Shown one piece after another: positions 17,789 through 26,746 of a stretch of 56,711 nucleotides of DNA. The stretch's first letter is position 1. Each line of letters starts with the position of its first letter. This DNA comes from a virus. The notes under the pieces were generated by a model, which was given only the letters and a program-made list of their open reading frames with translations, was not told where the DNA came from and did no database searches. The stretch is taken from positions 1 through 56,711 of the IMG/VR virus record IMGVR_UViG_3300048587_000675. One strand, given 5' to 3'. A program made the position numbers and the translations under genes.

Positions 17789-20685
17789 TGGAAACTAAAA
17801 AACCATTTACATTAACACCTTTATTCTCTGAAGATCAGGGGTTTAATGTGCCCAGTGTGGAAGATACTTCTGAACTTAATCTTCCAGAAGCTACAGATGA
17901 ACAAGCAATGGAAACATCTGAAAGTGCTGCCCAACAAGCAATTACACCTATTTTCTCTGAAGACGCTGGATTTGATGTAAAACCTCTTGAAATTGAAGAA
18001 AGTTCTCCAATTAATACGGATGAAATAGAACAAAGTGAATCTTTAGCAAAGAAAGCATATAGACTGGCCGACGTTGCTGGAGAAGGTCTACTTAGAGGAT
18101 GGAAATCTGAAATTCAATCCGGTATTGAAAACGTTGTACTTCCTGAATACCTCGGAAGAGAATTTGATTATAAAGATGTCCTTCCTTTTCTTAAGTCAGA
18201 AGAAGAAAAAGCAGATGATTTAGCTGCTCAGCGTGAAGGTTTTGAAAGATATCAACCTTCTAAAGAGAAATACGAACAGTTTACAGAGCAGACTAAAGAG
18301 ATGATGCCTAGAGCAGCATATGTAACTGAACTTGGTGGAGCATTATTACCATATGCTCTGGTCGGACCCGGAGCTGGCGTTGCTGCAAATGCTGCCCTCG
18401 GTGGAGTAGAAGGTGCTGTAACGGCCGCTGGTAAATCTGAAGCAGATATTGGTAGTGATGACTTTTTAAAAGACACTGCAACCGGGGCTGCAATCGGAAC
18501 CGCTCTTGGTGGTGCCGGTTCAAAATTAATGAAAGTTTCACCTAGATTAGCAACCGCAGGGTTAATGGGAGCGGCTGCTACTCCAGTATTAACAGGAGAA
18601 GTAGACCCTTCGCAAATGGCCGCAGGTGGAACCGCTGCCCTTCTTGCTGCGCTAGCCACAAGGGGTAGATCTGCAGCAACAGCAACTCCTCCCACAACGT
18701 TGGTCGGTAAAGCTTATCAATATGCAAAAGAAGGTCTTGATTTAACAAGTCCGGAAGCAATTGAAGTTGCTAAAGATAAAGTTGTAAAAAATGCAGTTGA
18801 AGTTGCTGAATCAGTAAAAAAGAATTCTGAAATTGCAGGCAAACAAGCAACTGATACCATATTTAGCTTTTTTGATGATCAAGTACAACAATTAGGAAAC
18901 TTAATATCAAAGGGCTCTGAAAATAAAGATGCTATATTAAAGTCTCTTAAAACCAAAGTCTGGAAAGACCTCGAAACTCATATTCAAAAGTTTAAAGCCG
19001 CACACCCTGGCAAAGAAGTCGAAATTGGTGATGTATTTGAAACTGCAGCAAGTGCTTTGAGAAAGGGCGCTAAAGAAGCCCTTACTGATCCTGCTGAGAT
19101 TCAAGCAGCAAATAAGACTATTGACATTATTAACAATGTTGGTAAGATTAAAGATAACAATATAGCTGTTGCTATTAAAGAAATCTATTCACCTTTAAGC
19201 AAAACTCCTCAAGTTACTAAAACTATTGAGGGCGTTACAGATCCTGTTGAAAGACGGGTATTAGAAAGCTTAACTCCAGATGAATTGCAACAAGCTGGAT
19301 TTCAACAAACCACTAGGCCTTTTAAAACAATAGAAAAACCTGAAACAATTACAAGGACAGCTGGAACTTCCGTTGGAGATGAAAGTTTAACAGTTCGAAC
19401 CGCTGGAGATACTCCAGTTCAAACAGATAGAACTGTTTTTGGTCGAGAAACTCCAGAGGCATTACAACAAAGACTAGAGACCCCATTTGCTTCTCAGACA
19501 GATGACGCTTTACCTTCTTCTTTTGTTTCTGAAAGCACAAAGCCCGCTCAGGTTGTTACTGCTACAAATAGGGTATTTGAAAGAATGTTCCCTGGTAGAT
19601 CTGATTTAAAAGCAGTATCTTTAGATGAAATACTAGATGCAAACATCAAGCTTAATGAAATTATTGGTTCCTCTAAGTCTGACTATACTAAACGAGTTCT
19701 TTTAAACGCTAAAGATCAGCTTGCTAAAAGAGAACAAAGCTTAACCGCTGGTACTGAGTTTAAAGATGTTGTGTCTAGAAGAGAACTTTACGGTGCATTG
19801 AAAGATGCTGAAAGTCTTTTAAATACAGATAATTCTGCTCAATTGTTTAAATTAGTAGACGACATGCTTGCTGCTCAAAAAGAAGGTCGATTTACTGATT
19901 ATGCAAAAGCTTTTAATTCTATTAAAAATGTAAACCCAGAATATGCGCGCAACTTAGAGAATATTCTCTTAGAAAAAGGCGGAACCTGGAGGAATTTGAT
20001 TGCTCAACAAAAAGCAAATCCCTTACAAAAAGTAGAAACTCTTGCTGCTGAAGGTATTGAATTACCAAAGCAAGTTCAAAGTGCTTCTCAGATATTACAA
20101 GAAATGGAAGCTCTTAAAAAGTCAGCAGGAACTGTTTCACCAGTAACTGGTCGCCCTACGGCAGAAGCATTTAAATTTGCAGAGAACCTTGGAGAATTAC
20201 AAGGCGGAAGAGCATATGATCCAAAGCTTGCTGCTGAATTAAAATCTTCTATTAACATCATTAAAGACTATGATCCTGATCTTGCACAAAAGCTTTTAAC
20301 AGAAGGCGCAAAAGATGCCGATGTACTTAGAATTATTAAGATTTTAAGAGGAGAATCAGACCTTGGATTCATCCCTTCTACTTTTCAAGGAGCCCTTGTA
20401 AAAACCTTGCAAGTACTCGGGGTTCCTAGACTTGCATATGCAGCAGGAAAAACTGTTGGTAAAGTGCAAAGTACTGTTGGCAGCGCAACACAAAAGATAT
20501 ATAACCCTATTAAAAAGGTACAAGACGCCCTACAAAGCGAAGTAAACGTGTTTGGTAGATTTGATACCCCACTTAAAAACGCAATGAACAGAGGAGAAGG
20601 TTCTCTTAGAGCAACAGTATACATGCTTTCTCAACAATTTCCAGAGTTTAGAGAAATGTTGAACGAGTTTGAAAAAGAAGAGTAA
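17788..20685 (+). CDS. Very large internal/ejection-type virion protein with Gly/Ala-rich hydrophobic segment
   Basis: This is a 965-residue protein. The N-terminus carries two copies of a short motif, TPLFSEDQGF at residues 10-19 and TPIFSEDAGF at about 52-61. Residues 172-290 are a Gly/Ala-rich hydrophobic stretch (GPGAGVAANAALGGV; GAAIGTALGGAG) able to form glycine-zipper membrane helices, a feature of phage ejection proteins that make a channel. The remaining 650 residues are long and helical. Size, membrane-active segment and location suggest a podovirus ejection protein; there is no transglycosylase motif that I can see. Confidence 0.6.
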   Translation: METKKPFTLTPLFSEDQGFNVPSVEDTSELNLPEATDEQAMETSESAAQQAITPIFSEDAGFDVKPLEIEESSPINTDEIEQSESLAKKAYRLADVAGEGLLRGWKSEIQSGIENVVLPEYLGREFDYKDVLPFLKSEEEKADDLAAQREGFERYQPSKEKYEQFTEQTKEMMPRAAYVTELGGALLPYALVGPGAGVAANAALGGVEGAVTAAGKSEADIGSDDFLKDTATGAAIGTALGGAGSKLMKVSPRLATAGLMGAAATPVLTGEVDPSQMAAGGTAALLAALATRGRSAATATPPTTLVGKAYQYAKEGLDLTSPEAIEVAKDKVVKNAVEVAESVKKNSEIAGKQATDTIFSFFDDQVQQLGNLISKGSENKDAILKSLKTKVWKDLETHIQKFKAAHPGKEVEIGDVFETAASALRKGAKEALTDPAEIQAANKTIDIINNVGKIKDNNIAVAIKEIYSPLSKTPQVTKTIEGVTDPVERRVLESLTPDELQQAGFQQTTRPFKTIEKPETITRTAGTSVGDESLTVRTAGDTPVQTDRTVFGRETPEALQQRLETPFASQTDDALPSSFVSESTKPAQVVTATNRVFERMFPGRSDLKAVSLDEILDANIKLNEIIGSSKSDYTKRVLLNAKDQLAKREQSLTAGTEFKDVVSRRELYGALKDAESLLNTDNSAQLFKLVDDMLAAQKEGRFTDYAKAFNSIKNVNPEYARNLENILLEKGGTWRNLIAQQKANPLQKVETLAAEGIELPKQVQSASQILQEMEALKKSAGTVSPVTGRPTAEAFKFAENLGELQGGRAYDPKLAAELKSSINIIKDYDPDLAQKLLTEGAKDADVLRIIKILRGESDLGFIPSTFQGALVKTLQVLGVPRLAYAAGKTVGKVQSTVGSATQKIYNPIKKVQDALQSEVNVFGRFDTPLKNAMNRGEGSLRATVYMLSQQFPEFREMLNEFEKEE

Positions 20686-20697
20686 TTAGAGGTAGTT

Positions 20698-20973
20698 ATG
20701 GATAATAATAAGTTATTTGATTTGTTAGAGAAAATTGATAATAAAGTTGATATTCTTGCAATTGAACAAGGTAAACAAGAAATTATTAACTTGTCAAATC
20801 ATGAAGAATTGCGTAAAATAAGAGAAGATGTAAATTATCATATCAAACGAACTAATCTTCTTGAAGAACAAGTAACAAAGATTCGAGGATTTGTTTTTTA
20901 TGTTAGTTTAACAATTGGCGCAATAGGTGCAGTAACTACTATTCTTTCAAACGTGTGGTCTGTTTTTAGATAA
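20698..20973 (+). CDS. Holin-like membrane protein (XhlA-type layout)
   Basis: This is a 91-residue protein. Residues 1-62 are a charged coiled coil (LLEKIDNKVDILAIEQGKQ) and residues 65-88 form one transmembrane segment (GFVFYVSLTIGAIGAVTTIL). This N-terminal coil plus C-terminal single-span layout is that of XhlA-like and other small lysis-associated membrane proteins. It is the only short single-span protein near the lysis end of the right-reading half. A virion membrane-anchor role cannot be excluded. The start follows AGAGGTAGTT. Confidence 0.55.
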   Translation: MDNNKLFDLLEKIDNKVDILAIEQGKQEIINLSNHEELRKIREDVNYHIKRTNLLEEQVTKIRGFVFYVSLTIGAIGAVTTILSNVWSVFR

Positions 20974-20985
20974 AGGAATGACTGG

Positions 20986-21297
20986 ATGTATAAATTACCC
21001 GAAGATGAGTTATTAAACCAGGCTGCTGCTTCCGAAGGGGCTCTAAATCAAGAAGAAAAACTTGACGGTATTAAAAATGTCATCAAAAATCTAATCGGAA
21101 CTAAAACGTCGACACAGCCCGATTCGCCTGTAACGGTTCAACAAGAAAATATGCCTAAAAGACCGGTAGATGTTCCTTCAAACATTGAAGCTCCTAAGGC
21201 CATGGACTATGGTAATTTTGAAACAGCAGAACCTGTTAATATTGATTTTGAAAACAAGCTTGCTATTTTAAGAAAAATGACAGGAATGAAGGAGTAA
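20986..21297 (+). CDS. Small acidic protein of unknown function
   Basis: This 103-residue protein has a helical first third (EDELLNQAAASEGALNQEEKL), a Pro/Thr/Gln-rich middle and an acidic end. It starts after AAAGGAATGACTGG, 12 bp after the holin-like gene, and is 4 bp from the next gene. No domain was recognised. Composition is typical of small virion or scaffold-type accessory proteins. Confidence 0.5.
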   Translation: MYKLPEDELLNQAAASEGALNQEEKLDGIKNVIKNLIGTKTSTQPDSPVTVQQENMPKRPVDVPSNIEAPKAMDYGNFETAEPVNIDFENKLAILRKMTGMKE

Positions 21298-21301
21298 TAA
21301 A

Positions 21302-21619
21302 ATGAAACCATCTATCAGACTTCCTGTAGTTTTTGAATTAAATACTCTTACTGTAAATTGTTTAAAACTAAGCGGCATAGGTTCTACTAAAGAAGAGGCA
21401 TTTCAAGACATCCTGTCAAACAATCCAGATTTTTATTCTATGTTAAAAGACGGAAGTTTTGACTACATTGGAGACCACCTGGGTGTTATTGTTGTAAAAA
21501 CTGATAAACTATATGATAAGCTTCTTGAGATTGAACCCCTTCCAGTTGAAGTTAAAAAACCTAAGAATAAGAATTTAAAAGATGTATCTCCGGAGGACGT
21601 AGTAAAATACGGTTATTAA
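21302..21619 (+). CDS. Small protein of unknown function
   Basis: This 105-residue protein is probably a compact alpha/beta fold with a basic Pro/Lys tail (VEVKKPKNKNLK). It is preceded by GGAGTAATAAA embedded in the end of the previous gene, which couples translation. It lies 2 bp upstream of the 547-residue coiled-coil gene. No known family was recognised. Confidence 0.5.
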   Translation: MKPSIRLPVVFELNTLTVNCLKLSGIGSTKEEAFQDILSNNPDFYSMLKDGSFDYIGDHLGVIVVKTDKLYDKLLEIEPLPVEVKKPKNKNLKDVSPEDVVKYGY

Positions 21620-21621
21620 CA

Positions 21622-23265
21622 ATGGCAACACCATTTGATCTTTTTCAACAAATGGCTCCGGATATCAATTCTTTAGATAGATTTGATCAAGAAGCCTATC
21701 GTCAGCAACAACAAAGAATGTTTGCTGATACTTTTAAAGATCAACTTCTTAATCTAAAAAATCAATACGAAGTTTCTCAAATGGCAGCCGAAGATGAGGC
21801 CGCTTTAAATGAGGCAACAAACACTTTAAATATTTTAAATCAACAAACTCCAGTTTTACAAAATTCATTTAAACAAGCAGAATCTTCTTTTTTAACTCAG
21901 CAAAATAATGTTCTTAAAGAACAAAATTTGATGAATTCTATAAATACTGAATATAGAAGTTTAAAAAATCTAGAAAGCTCTTTAACTCAACAAGCTAGAA
22001 ATGAGCAAGCAAAAGCCGATGCTATCTTTCAAAAAACGCTTAGTGCCATACCTGTTAGTACAAGCACTACGGCAAGAATGAGAGAAAATGAAGCAAGAAA
22101 AAGATTAGCAAATAATAGAATTTACCAACAACATCTTAGAAACGTTAATAATAATTATACACAAGCAAAAGCTGCGTCAACTAAAGCAAATGTTTTATCA
22201 TCGCAGTCCATTGCACAACAAGCAAAACTAGCAACTGCTCAAAAAAATCTACAACAAGCACAACAACAGTTTCAAGTTGTAAATCAACAACTTAATCAAC
22301 ATAAACAACAAGTTCAAACGCTAGGAAATGAAGTTCAGAATTTTAATCAAACAATGGGTAACGCTTCTGCAGCTGCAAATGAAGCTGTAGCAAAGGCCAA
22401 TGAAATACAGCAAAAAATTCAATCTTTTCAAGCAAATAGTGAACCTTTGAAAGAGCTTCAGACAAAGATAGAAGGCGACTACGAAACTTCCGCTAAAGCT
22501 TCTGCAGAAGAACTTAAAAAACTTGCTGAAAATAAATTTGATGTTGTTACTCAAAGAAACTTACAAAATTTATTAGATCAAAGAGCAGAACAGCTGGCTC
22601 AAACCTTTGGTAAAAACTCCGAAGATGTCAAAAAGGAACTTTCTAACACACTTCAAGAACCATTGGAAAATCAATTTACAAGGGAACAGTTTAATCAATT
22701 TATGGGAATTGAAGCTGCGACCCAAGCTCAGCAACCTAGGCTTCAAGAAACTGCCGATTTAAGACAAGACGTTGAACCTATAGCGCCTGTAGTTCAGTCT
22801 CAACAACCCGAGGCTTTGCAAACTGAAACTCCGCCAGTGGTTCAAAGTCAACCTGTACAACCGCAACCTGTGGCCCCTCAAGTTCAACAGGCAGCACAAA
22901 CTCAACAAAGTGGAATGCCGACCATGCCTCAGGCTCCAGCTCCGGTACAAAACACAGCTCAGCCGCAGCAAACAGGAATGCCAGCTACTCCATTCGGGTC
23001 AATTTCTGACCCGATTAAACAGGGTTTTCAAAGGCAAATTCAAAAAGGATTTCAAAGCGCCATGAAAATAAAGTCAACTCCTGCACCTAAGGTTGATAAT
23101 AGAAATGCTGTAATTCAGCAATCTTTAGGAATGCAGACTAGTGGTCCAAAACCTGTTAGCCAGTCAAAACCCAGGGTGGCTTCTGAAGATAAAGGTTCAA
23201 ATATTTCAACAGTCCAATCACAAAACACTTTAACTAAAAACGTCGGAAGGCGAATGATAAAATAA
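21622..23265 (+). CDS. Gln-rich coiled-coil virion protein
   Basis: This is a 547-residue protein. Residues 15-350 are nearly all helical and very rich in Gln, Asn and Ala (heptad pattern, QQAKLATAQKNLQQAQQQF). Residues 375-470 are a disordered Pro/Gln/Val linker similar in style to the N-terminus of the protein at 12647. The tail is basic. It has no cysteine-based or enzymatic motif. The resemblance in composition to the 12647 product suggests both belong to the same virion sub-assembly. Confidence 0.55.
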   Translation: MATPFDLFQQMAPDINSLDRFDQEAYRQQQQRMFADTFKDQLLNLKNQYEVSQMAAEDEAALNEATNTLNILNQQTPVLQNSFKQAESSFLTQQNNVLKEQNLMNSINTEYRSLKNLESSLTQQARNEQAKADAIFQKTLSAIPVSTSTTARMRENEARKRLANNRIYQQHLRNVNNNYTQAKAASTKANVLSSQSIAQQAKLATAQKNLQQAQQQFQVVNQQLNQHKQQVQTLGNEVQNFNQTMGNASAAANEAVAKANEIQQKIQSFQANSEPLKELQTKIEGDYETSAKASAEELKKLAENKFDVVTQRNLQNLLDQRAEQLAQTFGKNSEDVKKELSNTLQEPLENQFTREQFNQFMGIEAATQAQQPRLQETADLRQDVEPIAPVVQSQQPEALQTETPPVVQSQPVQPQPVAPQVQQAAQTQQSGMPTMPQAPAPVQNTAQPQQTGMPATPFGSISDPIKQGFQRQIQKGFQSAMKIKSTPAPKVDNRNAVIQQSLGMQTSGPKPVSQSKPRVASEDKGSNISTVQSQNTLTKNVGRRMIK

Positions 23266-23270
23266 GGAAA

Positions 23271-23762
23271 ATGAAGATGAAAAACGAAATGGATCTAAAA
23301 AAAGCACTAGAAGCATTAAAGTCTACTCGTCCAGGTATGTCTAGAGCAGTTGACAGTGAAGCTGAACGTGAGATGTTAAAGTCTACTCGTCCAGGTATGT
23401 CTAGAGCAATTGACAGTGAAGGTGAAACTGACATGCAGACTAAGGCTTTGCGAAGTGCATTAGAATCTTTGAAAAATATGCCCGAGGGATCTTTGTTCAC
23501 ACCTAGAACTGTTGAAGAGACAAGAATGGCACAAAGCGGTCCGATTACAAATGAAGAAGCAGACGATGCAATTCAACGACTATATCAATCTGAAGGATTA
23601 ACTGACGATACGCCTGCAATGCCTCCTCTTAAATCCAAGGCACCAATGATGGAAGAAGAGACTCCAGTTGAAAACGAAGGAATTTATGGAAGACTATTTG
23701 GTGGAAAGTCTACAAGACAAAAACAGCTTGATGAGCTTGAAAAGAAAGCTCGCGGTGAGTAA
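23271..23762 (+). CDS. Small protein with a tandem 20-residue duplication
   Basis: This 163-residue protein has its segment LKSTRPGMSRA(V/I)DSE twice in tandem (residues 16-30 and 36-50). At the DNA level the copies differ by one base over 45 bp, so the duplication is recent. ATG 23271 is only 4 nt from AAGGAAA, so ATG 23277 may be the true start. It overlaps the protease gene by one base. The function is unknown; the acidic, flexible composition resembles other accessory virion proteins here. Confidence 0.55.
   Translation: MKMKNEMDLKKALEALKSTRPGMSRAVDSEAEREMLKSTRPGMSRAIDSEGETDMQTKALRSALESLKNMPEGSLFTPRTVEETRMAQSGPITNEEADDAIQRLYQSEGLTDDTPAMPPLKSKAPMMEEETPVENEGIYGRLFGGKSTRQKQLDELEKKARGE
23316..23420 (+). 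repeat. Tandem direct repeat, two 45-bp near-identical copies with 60-bp period
   Basis: Copies at 23316-23360 and 23376-23420 are identical except for one G/A difference (gcagtt versus gcaatt). The 60-bp spacing keeps frame and adds exactly 20 residues to the protein. Confidence 0.9.
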
Positions 23763-24589
23763 TGAAAAAGTTAAAAGCTAAGCTTAAAAAACAATTAAAA
23801 AACTTAAAATTAAAAAGTAAACTTCAAAGTGTAAAAGAACCTGCTTTGCATGCCGCAAGGAATGTTACAGTGTTTGTATTATGCTTAGTTACAGCATTAT
23901 CTTCTGCATTGGTTGCAGATAGAGGACATAAAGAATATCTAGAACATGTAATTGGTGATCAGGTATTATATGTAGAAAGTATGCCCGATAGCAAACTAAA
24001 AGGTTCAGCAACCGGGTTTCACGTAAAAGCAAAATCGGGTAATGTTGTATTTATCACAAATGCTCACGTTTGTGAATTAGGTAACGATAAAGGTATGATT
24101 ATGGTCCGTGATAAACTTAACAGTGGTCGAGGTGTTCCTCGTCGTATTCTAGAAGTATACGAACATAATGATCTTTGCGCAGTAGAACCACTCCCAGGGT
24201 ATAAAGGTTTAACAGTAGCCAGCGATCTAGATGTTGGAGAACCTGTATGGGCAATAGGATATCCATTAGGTGAGAGTTTAAATATTTCCAATGGTCGAGT
24301 AAAAGACTTTGGAACTACTACTCTTTCTGTTAATATCCCGATGGATCAGTGTGTCGGTCCTAATCTTCAAAAAGGACAGGTTCAATTCTGGTTTTTTATT
24401 GTTGATGTGTGTTTGATAACATATAAATTAGTTCAAACTGATATCGTTATTTATGGCGGAAATAGTGGAAGCCCAATGCTTAATATCTTCGGTAATGTAA
24501 CCGGTGTAGTATTTGCTGCTAACACTAGAACGAACTGGGGCCGATCCGTACCTTTAGAGCATTTAAACGATTTGCTTAGTGCATATTAA
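23762..24589 (+). CDS. Membrane-anchored trypsin-like serine protease
   Basis: This 275-residue protein has a very basic N-terminus (residues 1-34), one transmembrane segment (35-51) and a trypsin-like domain. The catalytic triad can be read as His102 (TNAHVC), Asp137 (HNDLCAVE) and Ser235 (YGGNSGSP), as in S1/HtrA-type peptidases. No PDZ domain follows. N-in, C-out topology would place the protease outside the cytoplasm. It sits between virion-type genes and the lysis peptidase, so it could process virion or envelope proteins or assist lysis; the target is unknown. About 25 residues around 200-225 look like an insertion before the Ser motif. Confidence 0.8.
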   Translation: MKKLKAKLKKQLKNLKLKSKLQSVKEPALHAARNVTVFVLCLVTALSSALVADRGHKEYLEHVIGDQVLYVESMPDSKLKGSATGFHVKAKSGNVVFITNAHVCELGNDKGMIMVRDKLNSGRGVPRRILEVYEHNDLCAVEPLPGYKGLTVASDLDVGEPVWAIGYPLGESLNISNGRVKDFGTTTLSVNIPMDQCVGPNLQKGQVQFWFFIVDVCLITYKLVQTDIVIYGGNSGSPMLNIFGNVTGVVFAANTRTNWGRSVPLEHLNDLLSAY

Positions 24590-24606
24590 TCTTTAAGGAG
24601 ATAATA

Positions 24607-24963
24607 ATGTCAGATCAAAACTGGGAAAGAATTCAAAGAGAAAAACTTGAACGTCTTAAGCGGATTCAAGAAGAAAATAGCCGTCGCCAACGAGCTATGC
24701 AACTTGAAGAGCAAGAAGAATCAATGAATGATGAACTTAAGAAAAAAGCTCTTGAACATCTTTCAAAAGGCGGAAAATCGGAAGATCTTTTCTATAAAGA
24801 GAAACCCAAGCTGGTTATTGGTGTGCCTCGCGGTGAAGGTGAAACTGAAGTAAATCAAAAGCTTAAAGACACTGCAAAATCTGTAAGAAAAGGATTTAGA
24901 ACAAAACAAGATGATGAAGATGCTCCCCTAATGGATAAAATTAGAAAAAAACTAGGGTTTTAA
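24607..24963 (+). CDS. Charged helical protein of unknown function
   Basis: This 118-residue protein is almost entirely charged. The first 60 residues form a long Glu/Lys/Arg helix (QREKLERLKRIQEENSRRQ) and the rest is basic and Gly-containing. A strong ribosome-binding site (AAGGAGATAATA) precedes the ATG. No family is recognised; a structural or nucleic-acid-packing role is possible. Confidence 0.5.
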   Translation: MSDQNWERIQREKLERLKRIQEENSRRQRAMQLEEQEESMNDELKKKALEHLSKGGKSEDLFYKEKPKLVIGVPRGEGETEVNQKLKDTAKSVRKGFRTKQDDEDAPLMDKIRKKLGF

Positions 24964-24964
24964 T

Positions 24965-25126
24965 ATGGATAATCAGCCTCCCAGTACTTTAAACATTAGA
25001 CCCCTTTTAAAGGAGCGCTATGCAGGTAAGACTAAAGGATCTTCTGAATCTTATACTGACCGCTATTTTAGGCTCAAAAAATACCTCTATTCATCAAAAA
25101 AACCCCCAAAAGACCAGCGAAAATAA
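24965..25126 (+). CDS. Small basic ORF overlapping the start of the M15 peptidase gene
   Basis: This 53-residue frame runs from the ATG 2 bp after the previous stop through the first 107 bp of the peptidase gene in another frame. It fills the otherwise empty 56-bp gap. The product is hydrophilic and Lys/Tyr-rich (RYFRLKKYLYSSKKPPKDQRK). No good ribosome-binding site is visible. It may be an overlapping lysis-accessory gene or simply a leader whose translation helps the downstream AAAGGAG-ATG. Weak call. Confidence 0.35.
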   Translation: MDNQPPSTLNIRPLLKERYAGKTKGSSESYTDRYFRLKKYLYSSKKPPKDQRK

Positions 25127-25556
25127 GAAAGTCGAGGCTAAGCCGGTGGCAATTGAAATTTCAGCTTATTTTAGCGATCCTAAGAGCGGAAACGATAGGC
25201 GTTTACAGTATCCTGATGATTATACTAATGAAATTCTAGCAAACGCTAAAATAACACTAGAAAAGGTAAACTCGTTACTAGAAGAGCTTGGTATGCTTAG
25301 CTGCCAGGTTAGCTCAGGATGGAGACCCCCTTCTGTTAATAAAGCAATAGGTGGGGCTAAACGGTCTTTACATACTCAAGGAAAAGCAATCGACATTCGC
25401 GACGGCGATGGTAGTATTGCTAAAACAATTGAAGATAGACCAGATTTACTTAAAAAATACGATCTATGGCTTGAAGACCCATCTTTTACTAAGGGATGGT
25501 GTCATTTAGACTGGGGTACTAGAACAGATCGTCCCAGCAGGATGTTTAAACCTTAA
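25020..25556 (+). CDS. M15-type peptidoglycan peptidase (endolysin)
   Basis: This 178-residue protein has a C-terminal peptidase M15/D-Ala-D-Ala carboxypeptidase-like domain. SGWRPPSVN (99-107) leads to the zinc ligands His118 and Asp125 (LHTQGKAIDI), followed by W-C-His162-L-Asp164. Such phage enzymes cut peptide cross-links in peptidoglycan. The N-terminal 20 residues (LLNLILTAILG) are hydrophobic and may be a signal-anchor, allowing export without a holin. The start follows AAAGGAGCGCT. It is the last right-reading gene and overlaps the opposing phosphoesterase gene by 11 bp. Confidence 0.85.
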   Translation: MQVRLKDLLNLILTAILGSKNTSIHQKNPQKTSENKKVEAKPVAIEISAYFSDPKSGNDRRLQYPDDYTNEILANAKITLEKVNSLLEELGMLSCQVSSGWRPPSVNKAIGGAKRSLHTQGKAIDIRDGDGSIAKTIEDRPDLLKKYDLWLEDPSFTKGWCHLDWGTRTDRPSRMFKP

Positions 25557-26187
25557 AAGTAATAATTGATTCAGTAACAAGAGAGTATTCGTTAGTTAAT
25601 ACTGATCCATTGTAACATTTAATACCTTCAAATTCTGCCTCACCGCGACCACTGTGAATGTGTCCGCACACAAAATACTTAGGTTTTTTTAAAATCAAAG
25701 CATTCCTTAAATCATTACATCCTGGTTTTTCAAGATTTCCTGGAATGTTATCTAAAACACCATTAGGTGGACTATGACAAATTACAATATCCATGCCTTC
25801 GGGGATAGCCTGTCTTAATCTCATCATTCTATCAGTATGACGATCTACCATGAAAGCCCACAGTCCGAAAGTGGGAGACCAGGGAGTGCCGTATATCTTA
25901 AGACCATCAACTACATATTCTTCGTCTTCCAGGTAAGTACAATTAGATAGAGTTTCTTTTGCCCATCGTTTACCGTGATGTTGAATACATTGATCATGAT
26001 TACCAGCGACAACAATGATCTTTTCTTTAGGCAAATGTAGAGTACCACACCATTCATTAAAAGAGGAAAGTTCGCCCTCATTTCCGTGAATTGTTATATC
26101 CCCAGCATGAATAAGAAGATCTATATCATTAGGTATAACCAGTTGTTTATGTTTATTATGAGTATCTGAAATTAAACCTATTAGCAT
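25546..26187 (-). CDS. Calcineurin-like metallophosphoesterase
   Basis: This 213-residue protein carries the full metallophosphoesterase motif series: SDTHN (7-11), HAGD (27-30), GNHD (62-65), CHSPP and CGHIHSGRGE near the end. Members hydrolyse phosphodiesters or phosphomonoesters with two metal ions; the substrate here is unknown. The PNGVLD/HSG pattern is closest to YfcE/Icc-type small enzymes rather than the SbcD-like nuclease encoded at 36430. The start follows AAAGGTGAG. It is the last gene of the left-reading half and converges on the lysis peptidase. Confidence 0.85.
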   Translation of the reverse strand: MLIGLISDTHNKHKQLVIPNDIDLLIHAGDITIHGNEGELSSFNEWCGTLHLPKEKIIVVAGNHDQCIQHHGKRWAKETLSNCTYLEDEEYVVDGLKIYGTPWSPTFGLWAFMVDRHTDRMMRLRQAIPEGMDIVICHSPPNGVLDNIPGNLEKPGCNDLRNALILKKPKYFVCGHIHSGRGEAEFEGIKCYNGSVLTNEYSLVTESIITFKV

Positions 26188-26197
26188 ATCTCACCTT

Positions 26198-26746
26198 TTA
26201 TATTTTAGGAGCCAGTTCTTTAATTAAAAAACAAAACATTCTAAATGTATTATAAGCATCATCTTCTGATTTGTGTTTTTTTCCTTGAAAAGCCAGCCCT
26301 ACCTTGGTCATACTTCTTGCAAGCCCGCTGTATGGTTTTAACTTACGAGCAAGTTGTCTAGTAATAAAAATAGTCTTAACATCTAGATGTCTTCTTCCAA
26401 AGCACCATTTTTCTCCATCTGGGAGTTGACTTTGTTCAAATAACAACTGAGAATCACCACCGCCCCATGTTACTGGGTTTATAAAACTGTTATACTTTAA
26501 GTGCTCGGCAGCTAAGATTCTATATCCATCTAGAACTGAATCGTGGCCTATTGTTTCTAGCGTATTATCGGTAATTCCTGTTAATTTGATAATCTCTGGA
26601 TTAAGTTTAACAGGTGATTTAATATAAATGTCACCCCTTGATAGAACCTCTTCTGTGTATATATTCCCAATACAATAGCCAATGGAAATAATCCTATTAC
26701 TAGGTTGATCCATTTCAAGGTCTAATGATGTATAAATTTCACTCAT
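26198..26746 (-). CDS. DnaQ-like 3'-5' exonuclease
   Basis: This 182-residue protein has motif ExoI as DLEMD (residues 9-13), a conserved LTGIT element near 55 (typical of epsilon/RNase T-like DEDD nucleases) and a C-terminal H..EDDAYNT segment giving the ExoIII His/Asp. The expected role is trimming of DNA or RNA 3' ends. The phage polymerase has its own proofreading domain, so this is likely a separate repair or RNA-turnover enzyme. It overlaps the upstream membrane gene by ATGA. Confidence 0.75.
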   Translation of the reverse strand: MSEIYTSLDLEMDQPSNRIISIGYCIGNIYTEEVLSRGDIYIKSPVKLNPEIIKLTGITDNTLETIGHDSVLDGYRILAAEHLKYNSFINPVTWGGGDSQLLFEQSQLPDGEKWCFGRRHLDVKTIFITRQLARKLKPYSGLARSMTKVGLAFQGKKHKSEDDAYNTFRMFCFLIKELAPKI

